A DNA stretch of 64,000 bases from Rhodocyclaceae bacterium (GTDB lineage Bacteria; Pseudomonadota; Gammaproteobacteria; Burkholderiales; Rhodocyclaceae), in the NCBI GenBank assembly GCA_028714035.1, contig JAQTNA010000001.1, positions 62,001 through 126,000 on the forward strand, written 5' to 3'. Both the position numbers and the translations under genes were made by a program. Numbering within the stretch: position 1 is the stretch's first letter; each line of letters opens with the position of its first letter. The notes below the pieces were generated by a model. It made no database searches and was not told the DNA's origin. It was given only the letters and a program-made list of their open reading frames with translations. Of this stretch, positions 16,617-24,902 are shown one piece after another.

Positions 16617-17561
16617 ATGAACACATGGATAATGCTCATTACCAGCCTCCCGACCGAGAACGCAACGGCCCGGATGAGGGCCTGGCGTGGCCTCAAGGCA
16701 TCGGGCGCGGCCGTCCTGCGGGATGGGGTCTATCTCATGCCGGAACGGGACGCCTGCCGCGCCACGTTTGAAACCATCGCCTCCGACCTGCTCGCGGCGG
16801 GCGGGACAGCGATGGTGCTTCGGGTCGAGGAACCGGAAGCGGGCGCCTTCCCCCCTCTGTTTGACCGTGGCGAGGACTATGCCCTGCTGGTGGCCAATAT
16901 CGCCAGGGCGAAAGACGGCATGACTGCCGATTCCGCCCCCGAGATACTCAAGCAGGCGCGCAAGCTGCGGAAAACCCTGAATGGCATCTCGGACACCGAT
17001 TTCTTCCCGGGGGAAGCTAGGCGGCAGGCCGAGGCAGCGCTACAGGACCTGGAACTGACGGCCTCCAGGAGTCTGTCACCGGACGAACCCCATGCCACGG
17101 AAGGGACGATTCCCCGCCTGGCGCGGGAAGGCTACCAGGGCCGTACCTGGGCCACGCGCAAGCGCCTGTGGGTGGATCGCATGGCCTCCGCCTGGCTGAT
17201 CCAGCATTTCATTGATCCAAATGCCCGCTTCATCTGGCTCGACGAGCCGAGGGCCTGCCCGAACGAGGCCCTCGGCTTTGACTTCGACGGCGCGGCCTTC
17301 ACCCATGTCGCGGGGCGTGTGACTTTCGAGGTATTGGCGGCCAGCTTCGGGCTGGAAGCGGACCGAGGCATCGCGCGCCTGGCTGCCATGGTGCATTTTC
17401 TGGATGCGGGCGGCGTTCCCGTGGCCGAGGCGCCGGGTGTGGCGGCGGTACTGGCGGGGCTACGCGCTGCCGCTGCCGACGATGATCAACTGCTGACCGA
17501 CGCGGGCCGCGTGTTTGACGGCCTTTACAAGAACTTCCAACAGGAGAGCTCCGATGAGTGA
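16617..17561 (+). CDS. chrB: Chromate resistance protein ChrB (N- and C-terminal domains)
   Basis: 314 aa with the two-part ChrB layout: an N-terminal domain (MLITSLPTENATARMRAWRGLKA-type start, GVYLMPE) and a C-terminal ChrB domain from about residue 178 (RKRLWVDRMASAWLIQHFIDP). ChrB senses chromate and regulates chrA in TnOtChr-type operons. Its stop overlaps the chrA start by 8 nt, so the two are translationally coupled. The promoter region is AT-rich and carries an inverted repeat. A second protein related to the C-terminal domain is encoded at 18908. Confidence 0.9.
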   Translation: MNTWIMLITSLPTENATARMRAWRGLKASGAAVLRDGVYLMPERDACRATFETIASDLLAAGGTAMVLRVEEPEAGAFPPLFDRGEDYALLVANIARAKDGMTADSAPEILKQARKLRKTLNGISDTDFFPGEARRQAEAALQDLELTASRSLSPDEPHATEGTIPRLAREGYQGRTWATRKRLWVDRMASAWLIQHFIDPNARFIWLDEPRACPNEALGFDFDGAAFTHVAGRVTFEVLAASFGLEADRGIARLAAMVHFLDAGGVPVAEAPGVAAVLAGLRAAAADDDQLLTDAGRVFDGLYKNFQQESSDE

Positions 17562-18897
17562 GGCTACCGTACCCACCACCCCGCCGCCCGCCCCGACCTT
17601 GGGCGAAGCCTTCAAGTACTGGCTGAAGCTCGGCTTCATCAGTTTCGGCGGCCCCGCCGGACAGATCGCCATGATGCACCAGGAGCTGGTGGAACGCCGC
17701 CGCTGGATTTCCGAGCACCGCTATCTGCACGCGCTCAACTACTGCATGCTGCTACCCGGGCCGGAGGCCATCCAGCTCGCCATCTACATCAGCTGGCTGA
17801 TGCACGGCGTGCGCGGCGCGGTCATGGCCGGGGTGCTGTTCTTCCTGCCGGCCTTCGTCCTGCTCTCGATCCTGGCGGGCACTTACCTCTCCTTCGGCGA
17901 CGTGCCCGCCGTTCAGGGCATCTTCTACGGCATAAGACCGGCGGTGGTGGCGGTGGTGCTCTTTGCGGCCTGGCGCATAGGTTCGCGCGCCATCAAGAAC
18001 GAGGTTCTGCTCGCCATCGCCGTCCTGGCCTTCGCCGGCATCCTCTTCTTCGATCTGGATTTCCCCTGGATCGTGTTCGGCGCCGCCATCCTGGGTGCCG
18101 TCGGTGGCAAGTTGGCCCCGGCCAAGTTCAAGGCCGGCGCAAGCCACGGCGCCAGCAACAAGGCTTACGGCCCGGCCCTGATAGATGACGACACGCCGCC
18201 ACCGGCTCACGCGAAATTCACCTGGGGCAAGCTGGCGCTTACGGTGACGGCCTTCGTGCTGATCTGGGCCGCGTCCATGGCGATGCTGGTGGGCGTGCCC
18301 GACCTCTTCAACATGGGCGACTTCTTCACCAAGGCCGCCTTCCTCACCCTGGGCGGGGCGTATGCCGTGCTGCCCTACGTCTATCAAAACGCGGTGGAGC
18401 ACTTCCACTGGCTCACCGGGCCGCAGATGATGGACGGCCTGGCACTGGGGGAGACCACGCCGGGGCCGCTGATCATGATCGTCACCTGGGTCGGCTATAT
18501 CGGCGGCGTCACCAAGCACCTTCTCGCCAACCCGGTGGCGGCGGGCCTGGCCGGCGCGGCCGTGGCCACCTTCTTCACCTTCCTGCCCTCCTTCCTGTTC
18601 ATCATTGCCGGCGGGCCGATGATCGAGGCGACCCGGGGCGAACTGAAGTTCACCGCGCCGCTCACGGCCATCACGGCGGCGGTGGTGGGCGTGATCCTGA
18701 ACCTGGCGGTGTTCTTCGCCTGGCACACCTTCTGGCCCAAGGCCACGGCGGGTGCGCCTTTCTCCGGCCCCTTCGACGCCGTACCGGTCGTCCTGGCCAT
18801 CGCCTGCTTCATCGCCCTGTGGAAATACAAGGCGGACATCATGAAGGTGATCGGTGTCTGTGCGCTCCTGGGACTGGCCTTGTCCTTCATCCGTTGA
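17554..18897 (+). CDS. chrA: Chromate efflux transporter ChrA
   Basis: 447 aa, long-chain CHR family with two homologous halves. Family motifs are FGGPAGQIAMMH near the N-terminus and LLPGPEAIQLAIY, with a second FLTLGGAYAVLPY and LGETTPGPLIM in the C-terminal half. About ten hydrophobic segments. It exports chromate from the cytoplasm, driven by the membrane potential. The start at 17554 overlaps chrB by 8 nt. Part of the chrB-chrA-chrB-C operon. Confidence 0.94.
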   Translation: MSEATVPTTPPPAPTLGEAFKYWLKLGFISFGGPAGQIAMMHQELVERRRWISEHRYLHALNYCMLLPGPEAIQLAIYISWLMHGVRGAVMAGVLFFLPAFVLLSILAGTYLSFGDVPAVQGIFYGIRPAVVAVVLFAAWRIGSRAIKNEVLLAIAVLAFAGILFFDLDFPWIVFGAAILGAVGGKLAPAKFKAGASHGASNKAYGPALIDDDTPPPAHAKFTWGKLALTVTAFVLIWAASMAMLVGVPDLFNMGDFFTKAAFLTLGGAYAVLPYVYQNAVEHFHWLTGPQMMDGLALGETTPGPLIMIVTWVGYIGGVTKHLLANPVAAGLAGAAVATFFTFLPSFLFIIAGGPMIEATRGELKFTAPLTAITAAVVGVILNLAVFFAWHTFWPKATAGAPFSGPFDAVPVVLAIACFIALWKYKADIMKVIGVCALLGLALSFIR

Positions 18898-18907
18898 GGA
18901 GATCATC

Positions 18908-19369
18908 ATGAAATGGATCACGCGCGAACGACCCAAGATTGACCGCATCGCCTGTCCCTGGCTGATCGTCAATTTCATTGATCCCGGCGCCGAATTTCTC
19001 TACGTTCCGGCCGGCCAGGTGGCGAAAGTGGCGGCGGAGGCCGGCGCCACGCCCTATGACATCAAGGGTGCGGAACTGGGTCATCACGGCGACGAATGTT
19101 CCTTCGACGCCTTCATCCGGAAGTACGAACTGCGCGACCCGGCACTGGACAAGCTGGCATTGATCGTGCGCGCGGCCGATACCGGTCGGCCCGACCTGGC
19201 GCCCGAGGCACGCGGCCTGCTCGCTCTCTCGGCCGGCTTGTCGCTCAACTTCGGCGACGACCACGAGATGTTGGAACAGGGCATGGTGATGTATGACGCG
19301 CTCTACGCCTATTGCGCCGACACGCCCCTGAAGAAACTCGGCCGCCTGGTGCAAAGGGCGGTGGGCTAG
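18908..19369 (+). CDS. Stand-alone ChrB C-terminal-domain protein
   Basis: 153 aa, starting 11 nt after chrA behind GAGGAGATCATC. The N-terminus ERPKIDRIACPWLIVNFIDP mirrors the chrB C-terminal domain (KRLWVDRMASAWLIQHFIDP), so the operon carries two versions of this domain. The conserved D-R ... W-L-I ... F-I-D-P core and a later His/Asp-rich stretch (GHHGDECSFDAFI) suggest an enzyme rather than a DNA-binding role. Its TAG stop forms part of the left end of a TIR element that follows. Role in chromate resistance is inferred from context. Confidence 0.85.
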   Translation: MKWITRERPKIDRIACPWLIVNFIDPGAEFLYVPAGQVAKVAAEAGATPYDIKGAELGHHGDECSFDAFIRKYELRDPALDKLALIVRAADTGRPDLAPEARGLLALSAGLSLNFGDDHEMLEQGMVMYDALYAYCADTPLKKLGRLVQRAVG

Positions 19370-19585
19370 TAGTCAGTCATTCTGAATCAAATGGATACCT
19401 GATTAGGAAGGTAACTCGGCTACACCTCCCTCGCCCCCCGACAGGGGGGAGAGGGCCGGGGTGAGGGGCACTCAGTGGCCAATCCCCCCTCACCCTAACC
19501 CTCTCCCCGCAAGCGGGGCGAGGGGACTTTTGGGCTAGCTGAAGCCGGCCCCACATCATTGCGAATCAGCATGACTGACTACTAG
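19366..19585. mobile_element. MITE-like element with terminal inverted repeats
   Basis: A 14-bp perfect inverted repeat TAGTAGTCAGTCAT bounds the region (19367-19380 and 19571-19584), with weaker matching for about 12 bp more. The outermost CTAG on each side may be a 4-bp target duplication (19366-19369, 19582-19585). No gene inside. The interior (about 19418-19530) holds CCTC-rich hairpins of the type common in intergenic repeats. It abuts the stop codon of the preceding gene. Confidence 0.65.
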
Positions 19586-19606
19586 GCTTGCCCGGGAACC
19601 TCGTCT

Positions 19607-20179
19607 CTATGGCTTCCCGGGCAGGGAACTGACCCGGGATTCCAGGCGGGCCAGATCGCTTTGCAGCCGGGAGACCTCGGCGGACCAGAGGGACAGGTCT
19701 TCCTTCCTCGGCAGCACGCCTTTCTCTTCCCGCAGATAATCCACGACGTTTTCCACGGTGTTGGTGGCGGCCTTGCGCTGCCACTGAACCAAACCGCGGG
19801 CCATGCCGGCCAGCCTGTGGGCGGCGATGTCGCCCAGCAGCTTGCTCAGGTCTTCCTCCGCGTCCCATTTCAGGTTCTTGAGGACGAAACCCAGGGCGTC
19901 GGCGAAGTCCGCCGGGCCGGACACGTGCGCCTCCCGCACCACGGCGTCCACGCCCTGCAATGCCAGGAGCGGCGTGCCGGCCGGCAGCGTGAAGCGGACC
20001 TCCGCCTCATCACCTTCGCTCGCGGCGAAATAGCCGTCGGGCGTGACTTCCAGGACGAGGCAGAGGGGGGGCAGTTCGATCTTCGCCCGCCTGCCCGCGA
20101 AAGGCGTGAGCCGCCTGCGCGCCCAGGAAGCCCCGGCGAGCAGGTGGTTGAGAGCGAGGACGGAGGCGGTGGGAAGCAT
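19607..20179 (-). CDS. ubiJ: Ubiquinone biosynthesis accessory factor UbiJ
   Basis: 190 aa with an N-terminal SCP2 lipid-binding domain and a C-terminal helical, coiled-coil tail (LSLWSAEVSRLQSDLARLESRV), the usual UbiJ form. UbiJ organises the aerobic ubiquinone metabolon and binds the lipid intermediate. It follows ubiE and a Tim44-like gene on the same strand, the common betaproteobacterial order (ubiB usually comes next but is absent here). The ATG at 20179 is preceded by repeat units rather than a clear Shine-Dalgarno. Confidence 0.88.
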   Translation of the reverse strand: MLPTASVLALNHLLAGASWARRRLTPFAGRRAKIELPPLCLVLEVTPDGYFAASEGDEAEVRFTLPAGTPLLALQGVDAVVREAHVSGPADFADALGFVLKNLKWDAEEDLSKLLGDIAAHRLAGMARGLVQWQRKAATNTVENVVDYLREEKGVLPRKEDLSLWSAEVSRLQSDLARLESRVSSLPGKP

Positions 20180-20183
20180 CTTG

Positions 20184-20260
20184 GGCGTAAGCGGAAAGCG
20201 GTAAGTCGTCGGCGGACTACGGCGAAGTGCTCACCGCTCACCGCTTACCGTTTCACCGCC
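20184..20260. repeat. Heptad-armed palindrome, GGTAAGC class, copy 2
   Basis: Left units GCGTAAGC, GGAAAGC, GGTAAG and right units GCTCACC, GCTCACC, GCTTACC, GTTTCACC flank a short centre. Fills the gap between the Tim44-like stop (20262) and the ubiJ start (20179). It is more diverged than the copy at 6601. Confidence 0.7.
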
Positions 20261-20261
20261 T

Positions 20262-21182
20262 TTATTGCATCTGCTCGATGCCGGCGATGGTCCAGCCGTG
20301 GCTACCGTCTACCGGCTTGACCAGGTGCCAGACCTCATCGAAGGCTTCGGTCTTGCCGTCCTCGCGGATGGTGCCGAAATAGCGCACGCTGGCGATATGG
20401 CGCTTCTCTTCCGTGGTCACATCCAGGAGGTCGGCGTTCAGGTTCACCACGTCCGTGTTCTGGGCCTTGCCACCGCGCTCCTGCAACTGGAGCTTGATCT
20501 CGGCGTACATCTCGGGGGTCGTGACCTCCTTGATGTCGTCCATGTTGCCGCCGTCGTTGGCGGCCTGGAGGCGCACGAAGTTCAGCTTGGCCTGGCGCAG
20601 GAAGCCCTCCACGTCGAAGTCGGAGGGAATGCTGCCGCCCTTGGACGTCTCCTGTGCGGCGAGACCGCCGCCGATGGCCGGGGCCTGGGACAGTCCACCC
20701 CCGATCACGGGTACCTCCTGGGACGAGGCTTCGAACTGATTGGGCGCCGCGCCGGCGGGAGCATACCCAGGCGTGGCCTGTTTGCCGCGGAACAGGCCCA
20801 TGAGCATGCGAATGACGAAGAAGGCGACCAAACCCATGAGCAACATGGACAGGATACCGCCCATGCCGCCACCCATGCCGCCGAAGGCGCCGCCCAGGAG
20901 CGCACCGATACCGACACCGGCGGCGAGACCGGCCAGGGGGCCGAGCCAGCGGCTGGCGCCGGACGGGGCGGGAGCCGGCGCGGGTTGAGCAGCGGGGGCC
21001 GGGCGGGGCGCGGCGCTCGGGCTGGGTGCCGCCGTCGGGGGCGTGGCCTGGCGCTGCGTGATGGTCGGGCTGCGGCGCATGCCGGAAGTGGTGCCGCCAC
21101 CCAGTCGTTTCGCGTCCGCGTCATTCACCAGCAGGGTGAGGCCGACGAAGAGGGTGAAGACGGCGATGAGGTAATTTTTCAT
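20262..21182 (-). CDS. Tim44-like domain protein
   Basis: 306 aa from the ATG at 21182 (MKNYLIAVFTLFVGL). N-terminal signal or anchor, then a low-complexity Pro/Ala/Gln segment, a Gly-rich hydrophobic region (residues about 85-130) and a C-terminal Tim44-like domain (FLRQAKLNFVRLQAANDGGNMDDI ... VWHLVKPVDGSHGW). In mitochondria this fold tethers the import motor; in bacteria its role is unclear and it is often beside ubi genes. Likely cotranscribed with ubiE and ubiJ. Confidence 0.88.
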   Translation of the reverse strand: MKNYLIAVFTLFVGLTLLVNDADAKRLGGGTTSGMRRSPTITQRQATPPTAAPSPSAAPRPAPAAQPAPAPAPSGASRWLGPLAGLAAGVGIGALLGGAFGGMGGGMGGILSMLLMGLVAFFVIRMLMGLFRGKQATPGYAPAGAAPNQFEASSQEVPVIGGGLSQAPAIGGGLAAQETSKGGSIPSDFDVEGFLRQAKLNFVRLQAANDGGNMDDIKEVTTPEMYAEIKLQLQERGGKAQNTDVVNLNADLLDVTTEEKRHIASVRYFGTIREDGKTEAFDEVWHLVKPVDGSHGWTIAGIEQMQ

Positions 21183-21298
21183 GTGGTGGTCCCGTGTCAG
21201 AGATAACGCTACCCAAGATGGGGGCATGGCCGTGAGTTGCAAGGGCGCAACACCGGGTTATGGTGCATGAGAATTACACAAAGGGTATTTCCGGATTC

Positions 21299-22033
21299 TT
21301 ACAGCTTGTAGCCGCGATGCAGGGCGACCACGCCGGCCGCCATGTTGAAGTACTGCACCCGCTCCAGGCCGGCATCCTGCATCAGGTTTCTTAAGGTTTC
21401 CTGATCGGGGTGCATGCGGATGGATTCGGCCAGGTAGCGGTAGCTGTCCGCGTCGCGCGCCACCTTTTGTCCCAGCCAGGGCAGGATCTTGAACGAATAG
21501 AAGTCGTAGGCGGGAGCGAGGGGCTGCCAGACCTTGGAAAACTCCAGCACCATGAGCCGTCCGCCGGGACGCAGTACCCGGCGCATCTCCTTCAGGGCCA
21601 GGTCCTTGTGGGTCATGTTGCGCAGGCCAAAGGCCACGGTCACGAGATCGAAGTGGTTGTCCGGGAAGGGCAACTTTTCCGCGTCGCACTGGGCCACCGG
21701 GCCGAAAAAGCCGTGATCCAGCATGCGGTCCCGGCCCCGGGCCAGCATGGCGTGGTTGATGTCGGTGAGCCAGACCTGGCCCGTCGGGCCGACCCGCTTG
21801 GCGAACGCCATGGAAAGGTCGGCGGTGCCGCCGGCCACGTCCAGAATACGCTCCCCGGGCCGCACCTGGGCCAGCTCGATGGTGAAGGCCTTCCACAGCC
21901 GGTGCAGGCCCATGGACATCAGGTCGTTCATGATGTCGTAGTTGCTGGCCACCGACGTGAACACACCGGCCACGCGCTTGGCCTTCTGGCTCTCGTCCAC
22001 CTGCTCGAAGCCGAAGTGGGTCTTGTTTTCCAT
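21299..22033 (-). CDS. ubiE: Bifunctional demethylmenaquinone/ubiquinone C-methyltransferase UbiE
   Basis: 244 aa class I SAM-dependent methyltransferase. SAM-binding motif I is [11 protein letters not shown] and family signatures include [17 protein letters not shown] and the later RGYKL end. It adds the C-methyl group in both quinone pathways; with ubiJ and ubiTUV in this window, ubiquinone is the expected product. Upstream of its ATG (22033) lies a CTAG-class palindrome. First gene of the ubiE-tim44-ubiJ run. Confidence 0.96.
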   Translation of the reverse strand: MENKTHFGFEQVDESQKAKRVAGVFTSVASNYDIMNDLMSMGLHRLWKAFTIELAQVRPGERILDVAGGTADLSMAFAKRVGPTGQVWLTDINHAMLARGRDRMLDHGFFGPVAQCDAEKLPFPDNHFDLVTVAFGLRNMTHKDLALKEMRRVLRPGGRLMVLEFSKVWQPLAPAYDFYSFKILPWLGQKVARDADSYRYLAESIRMHPDQETLRNLMQDAGLERVQYFNMAAGVVALHRGYKL

Positions 22034-22039
22034 GATGAG

Positions 22040-22142
22040 TTCAGAGGCTAGGGACTGGGGACTAGAGGCGAGGGTTATATTGGCGCGCTTTGCGCGCGCA
22101 TATTACCCCTAGACCCTCTGACTTCCTAGCCTCTAGCCCCTG
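22040..22142. repeat. Heptad-armed palindrome, CTAG class, copy 3
   Basis: Left arm AGAGGCTAGGGACTGGGGACTAG, right arm CTAGACCCTCTGACTTCC / TAGCCTCTAGCCCC. The core pairs GTTATATTGGCGCGC with GCGCGCATATTAC around a TTTG loop (about 22073-22106). It fills the gap between DUF971 and ubiE. Confidence 0.75.
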
Positions 22143-22147
22143 CTTAG

Positions 22148-22609
22148 TTAGTGTGAACCGCAGCCGCCGCTGCCGCAACTGCCGCCGCTACTGCCGCCAC
22201 TACCGCAGCCGCCCTTGGGGGCGGGGGGCGGGGCGGGCGTGTCCCGGTCCTTGCCCGCGGCGGCGAGGCGGTCCAGGTAGTCCTGCCACAGCGGCTCCTG
22301 GTTCTCGCCCAGCTTGTAGAGCAGATCCCAGGAGTAGATGCCGGTGTCGTGGCCGTCGGAGAAACGCAGCACCACGGCGTAGTTGCCCACCGGTTCGATG
22401 GCTTCGATACTCACGTCCTTCTTGCCGATCTGGAGCGTCTCCTGGCCGGGGCCATGGCCGCGCACTTCCGCGGAGGGGGAATTGACGCGCAGGAACTCGC
22501 AACTCATGCTGAAGCTCTTGCCGTCGGCGAAGCTGACTTCCAGCATGCGCGACTTCTGATGCATCTTGATTTCGGTGGGGATGGGAGTGCTCTTGTCGAG
22601 TCCGGCCAT
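22148..22609 (-). CDS. DUF971 (gamma-butyrobetaine hydroxylase-like N domain) protein
   Basis: 153 aa. The central part matches the DUF971 core (LEVSFADGKSFSMSCEFLRV ... YAVVLRFSDGHDTGIYSWDLLYKLG), a domain also found in Fe-S assembly related proteins. The C-terminus is a low-complexity tail of Gly, Ser and Cys (repeated CGSGG) ending in His, which could bind metal. No membrane segment. It is the first gene upstream of ubiE on this strand and could be cotranscribed with it. Function is not established. Confidence 0.85.
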   Translation of the reverse strand: MAGLDKSTPIPTEIKMHQKSRMLEVSFADGKSFSMSCEFLRVNSPSAEVRGHGPGQETLQIGKKDVSIEAIEPVGNYAVVLRFSDGHDTGIYSWDLLYKLGENQEPLWQDYLDRLAAAGKDRDTPAPPPAPKGGCGSGGSSGGSCGSGGCGSH

Positions 22610-22789
22610 GGGTGTCTCCTGTCGTTGGGGGTGGGCTTGTGTTTATGATTGTCGGGGCGAAACCCTATCTGGTGTCCCCCCGGTGTTTCTCAAGTCCCGG
22701 CGCGGCACGAATGATACCCGAGTCGGGCCAAGTTGGAGCGTACCCGCCACGCCGGCTCGACTTTCAAGGCCAACGGCGATGTAATGAAA

Positions 22790-22807
22790 CCGTCACCTGT
22801 CTGCAAT
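22790..22807 (+). promoter_or_regulatory. Candidate Pho box upstream of phoB
   Basis: CCGTCAC-CTGT-CTGCAAT fits the 7-4-7 Pho box layout (CTGTCAT-N4-CTGTCAT), with 5 of 7 matches in each half. It lies 33 bp before the phoB ATG. PhoB normally activates its own operon. Confidence 0.4.
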
Positions 22808-22840
22808 AGACTGCCTGCCATCTTCCCGGAAACCCTTATC

Positions 22841-23533
<693 letters not shown>

Positions 23534-23579
23534 GCCGCCCGTGCCATAATCCCCCTTCTCCCTTCCCTTCCCTCCCATC

Positions 23580-24887
23580 GTGGTTAACGTCTGGACTTCC
23601 GCCGGACTCTGGTTCGGGTTTTACTGCTTCCTGGCCCTGGTGGCCTGGGGGCTGGGCGGGCCGATCTGGGGGTTCTCCGTACTCTGCCTGCTGCTCATCG
23701 CCACCCTGGTGCGCCAGTTGCGCCAGCTTTCCCGATTCCTGGCCTGGGCGCGGGAGCCGGCGGGCACCCAGCCGCCGGAAACCCGGGGCATCTGGGAAGT
23801 GCTGTTTGCCACCCTGACCCGGCGGGTGCGCGCCGCCAATAGCCTGCGGGAGGAACTGACCCTGCGCCTGGAGCGTTTCCGGGAAGCGGGCGAAGCCATG
23901 CCGGACGGCGTCGTGACCGTGGGGCCGGGCCACATCATTGATTGGTTCAACAGCGCGGCGGGCCGGTATTTTTCCCTGCGGCGAGGTACGGACGAGGGGG
24001 CGCCCCTGACCAACCTGGTGCGCCATCCCAGGCTGGTGGCCTACCTGGAGGCCGAGGACTTCGCCGAACCCCTGGTGCTCCTGCCCCTGCGCCAGAGCGA
24101 TCCCATCCTGTCGGTCCAGGTCATCGCCTTCGGCGCCGGCCAGAAGCTCATCCTCGCCCGCGACATCACTCACCTGGAGAAGCTCGAACACATGCGCAGC
24201 GACTTCGTGGCCAACGTCTCCCATGAACTGAAGACCCCGCTCACCGTGGTGTCCGGCTTCATCGAGACCCTGCTGGATTTCGGGGGCGAACTGCCGCCCG
24301 AGGACGCCAGGAGCTACCTGCAGATGGCCCTGGACCAGTCGGTGCGCATGCAGCGCCTGGTGGATGACCTGCTCACCCTGGCGGCCCTGGAGACCGATGC
24401 GCCGTCGGCCAACGAGGAGAAGCTCGGCGTGGCGGGTCTGATGGCCGAAGTCGGGCGGGAGGCCGAGGCCTTGTCCGGCGGACGTCATCACATTCTCCTG
24501 GCTCCGGGCGAGCCGGTACGCCTCCTGGGCTGCGCGCGGGAATTGCACAGCGCCCTGGCGAACCTAGCCAGCAATGCCGTGCGCTATACCCCGGAAGGCG
24601 GGCATGTGCGCCTGGCCTGGAGCCTTCTGCCCGGTGGCGACCTGGAAGTCGCCGTGTCCGATGACGGCATCGGTATCGCCAGGGAACACGTGCCGCGCCT
24701 GACCGAACGCTTCTACCGGGTGGACCGGGGGCGTTCCCGGGAGAGCGGAGGCACGGGGCTGGGGCTGGCCATCGTCAAGCACGTGCTGACCCGGCACCAG
24801 GGAGAACTGCGCGTGGACAGCGAACCGGGCCGGGGCAGTTGCTTCACCGCCCGCTTCCCCGTGTCCCGGGTGCTGCCGGCTGAATAG
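23580..24887 (+). CDS. phoR: Phosphate regulon sensor histidine kinase PhoR
   Basis: 435 aa starting at a GTG (23580); there is no ATG with a family-like N-terminus. Two membrane segments (about 5-25 and 28-46), a PAS-like region (about 97-195), HisKA with H215 (NVSHELKTP) and a complete HATPase (NAVRYTP, SDDGIGI, GGTGLGLAI). As in other PhoR proteins the periplasmic loop is very short, since signalling goes through the Pst/PhoU system. Partner of the adjacent phoB. Confidence 0.93.
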   Translation: MVNVWTSAGLWFGFYCFLALVAWGLGGPIWGFSVLCLLLIATLVRQLRQLSRFLAWAREPAGTQPPETRGIWEVLFATLTRRVRAANSLREELTLRLERFREAGEAMPDGVVTVGPGHIIDWFNSAAGRYFSLRRGTDEGAPLTNLVRHPRLVAYLEAEDFAEPLVLLPLRQSDPILSVQVIAFGAGQKLILARDITHLEKLEHMRSDFVANVSHELKTPLTVVSGFIETLLDFGGELPPEDARSYLQMALDQSVRMQRLVDDLLTLAALETDAPSANEEKLGVAGLMAEVGREAEALSGGRHHILLAPGEPVRLLGCARELHSALANLASNAVRYTPEGGHVRLAWSLLPGGDLEVAVSDDGIGIAREHVPRLTERFYRVDRGRSRESGGTGLGLAIVKHVLTRHQGELRVDSEPGRGSCFTARFPVSRVLPAE

Positions 24888-24902
24888 TCCTTCCGTCGCG
24901 GC

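Noticed and set aside
13963-16626. Long open frame antisense to glgP
   Set aside because: Shadow of a certain gene; biased toward Val/Gly/Gln/His with no recognisable motif.
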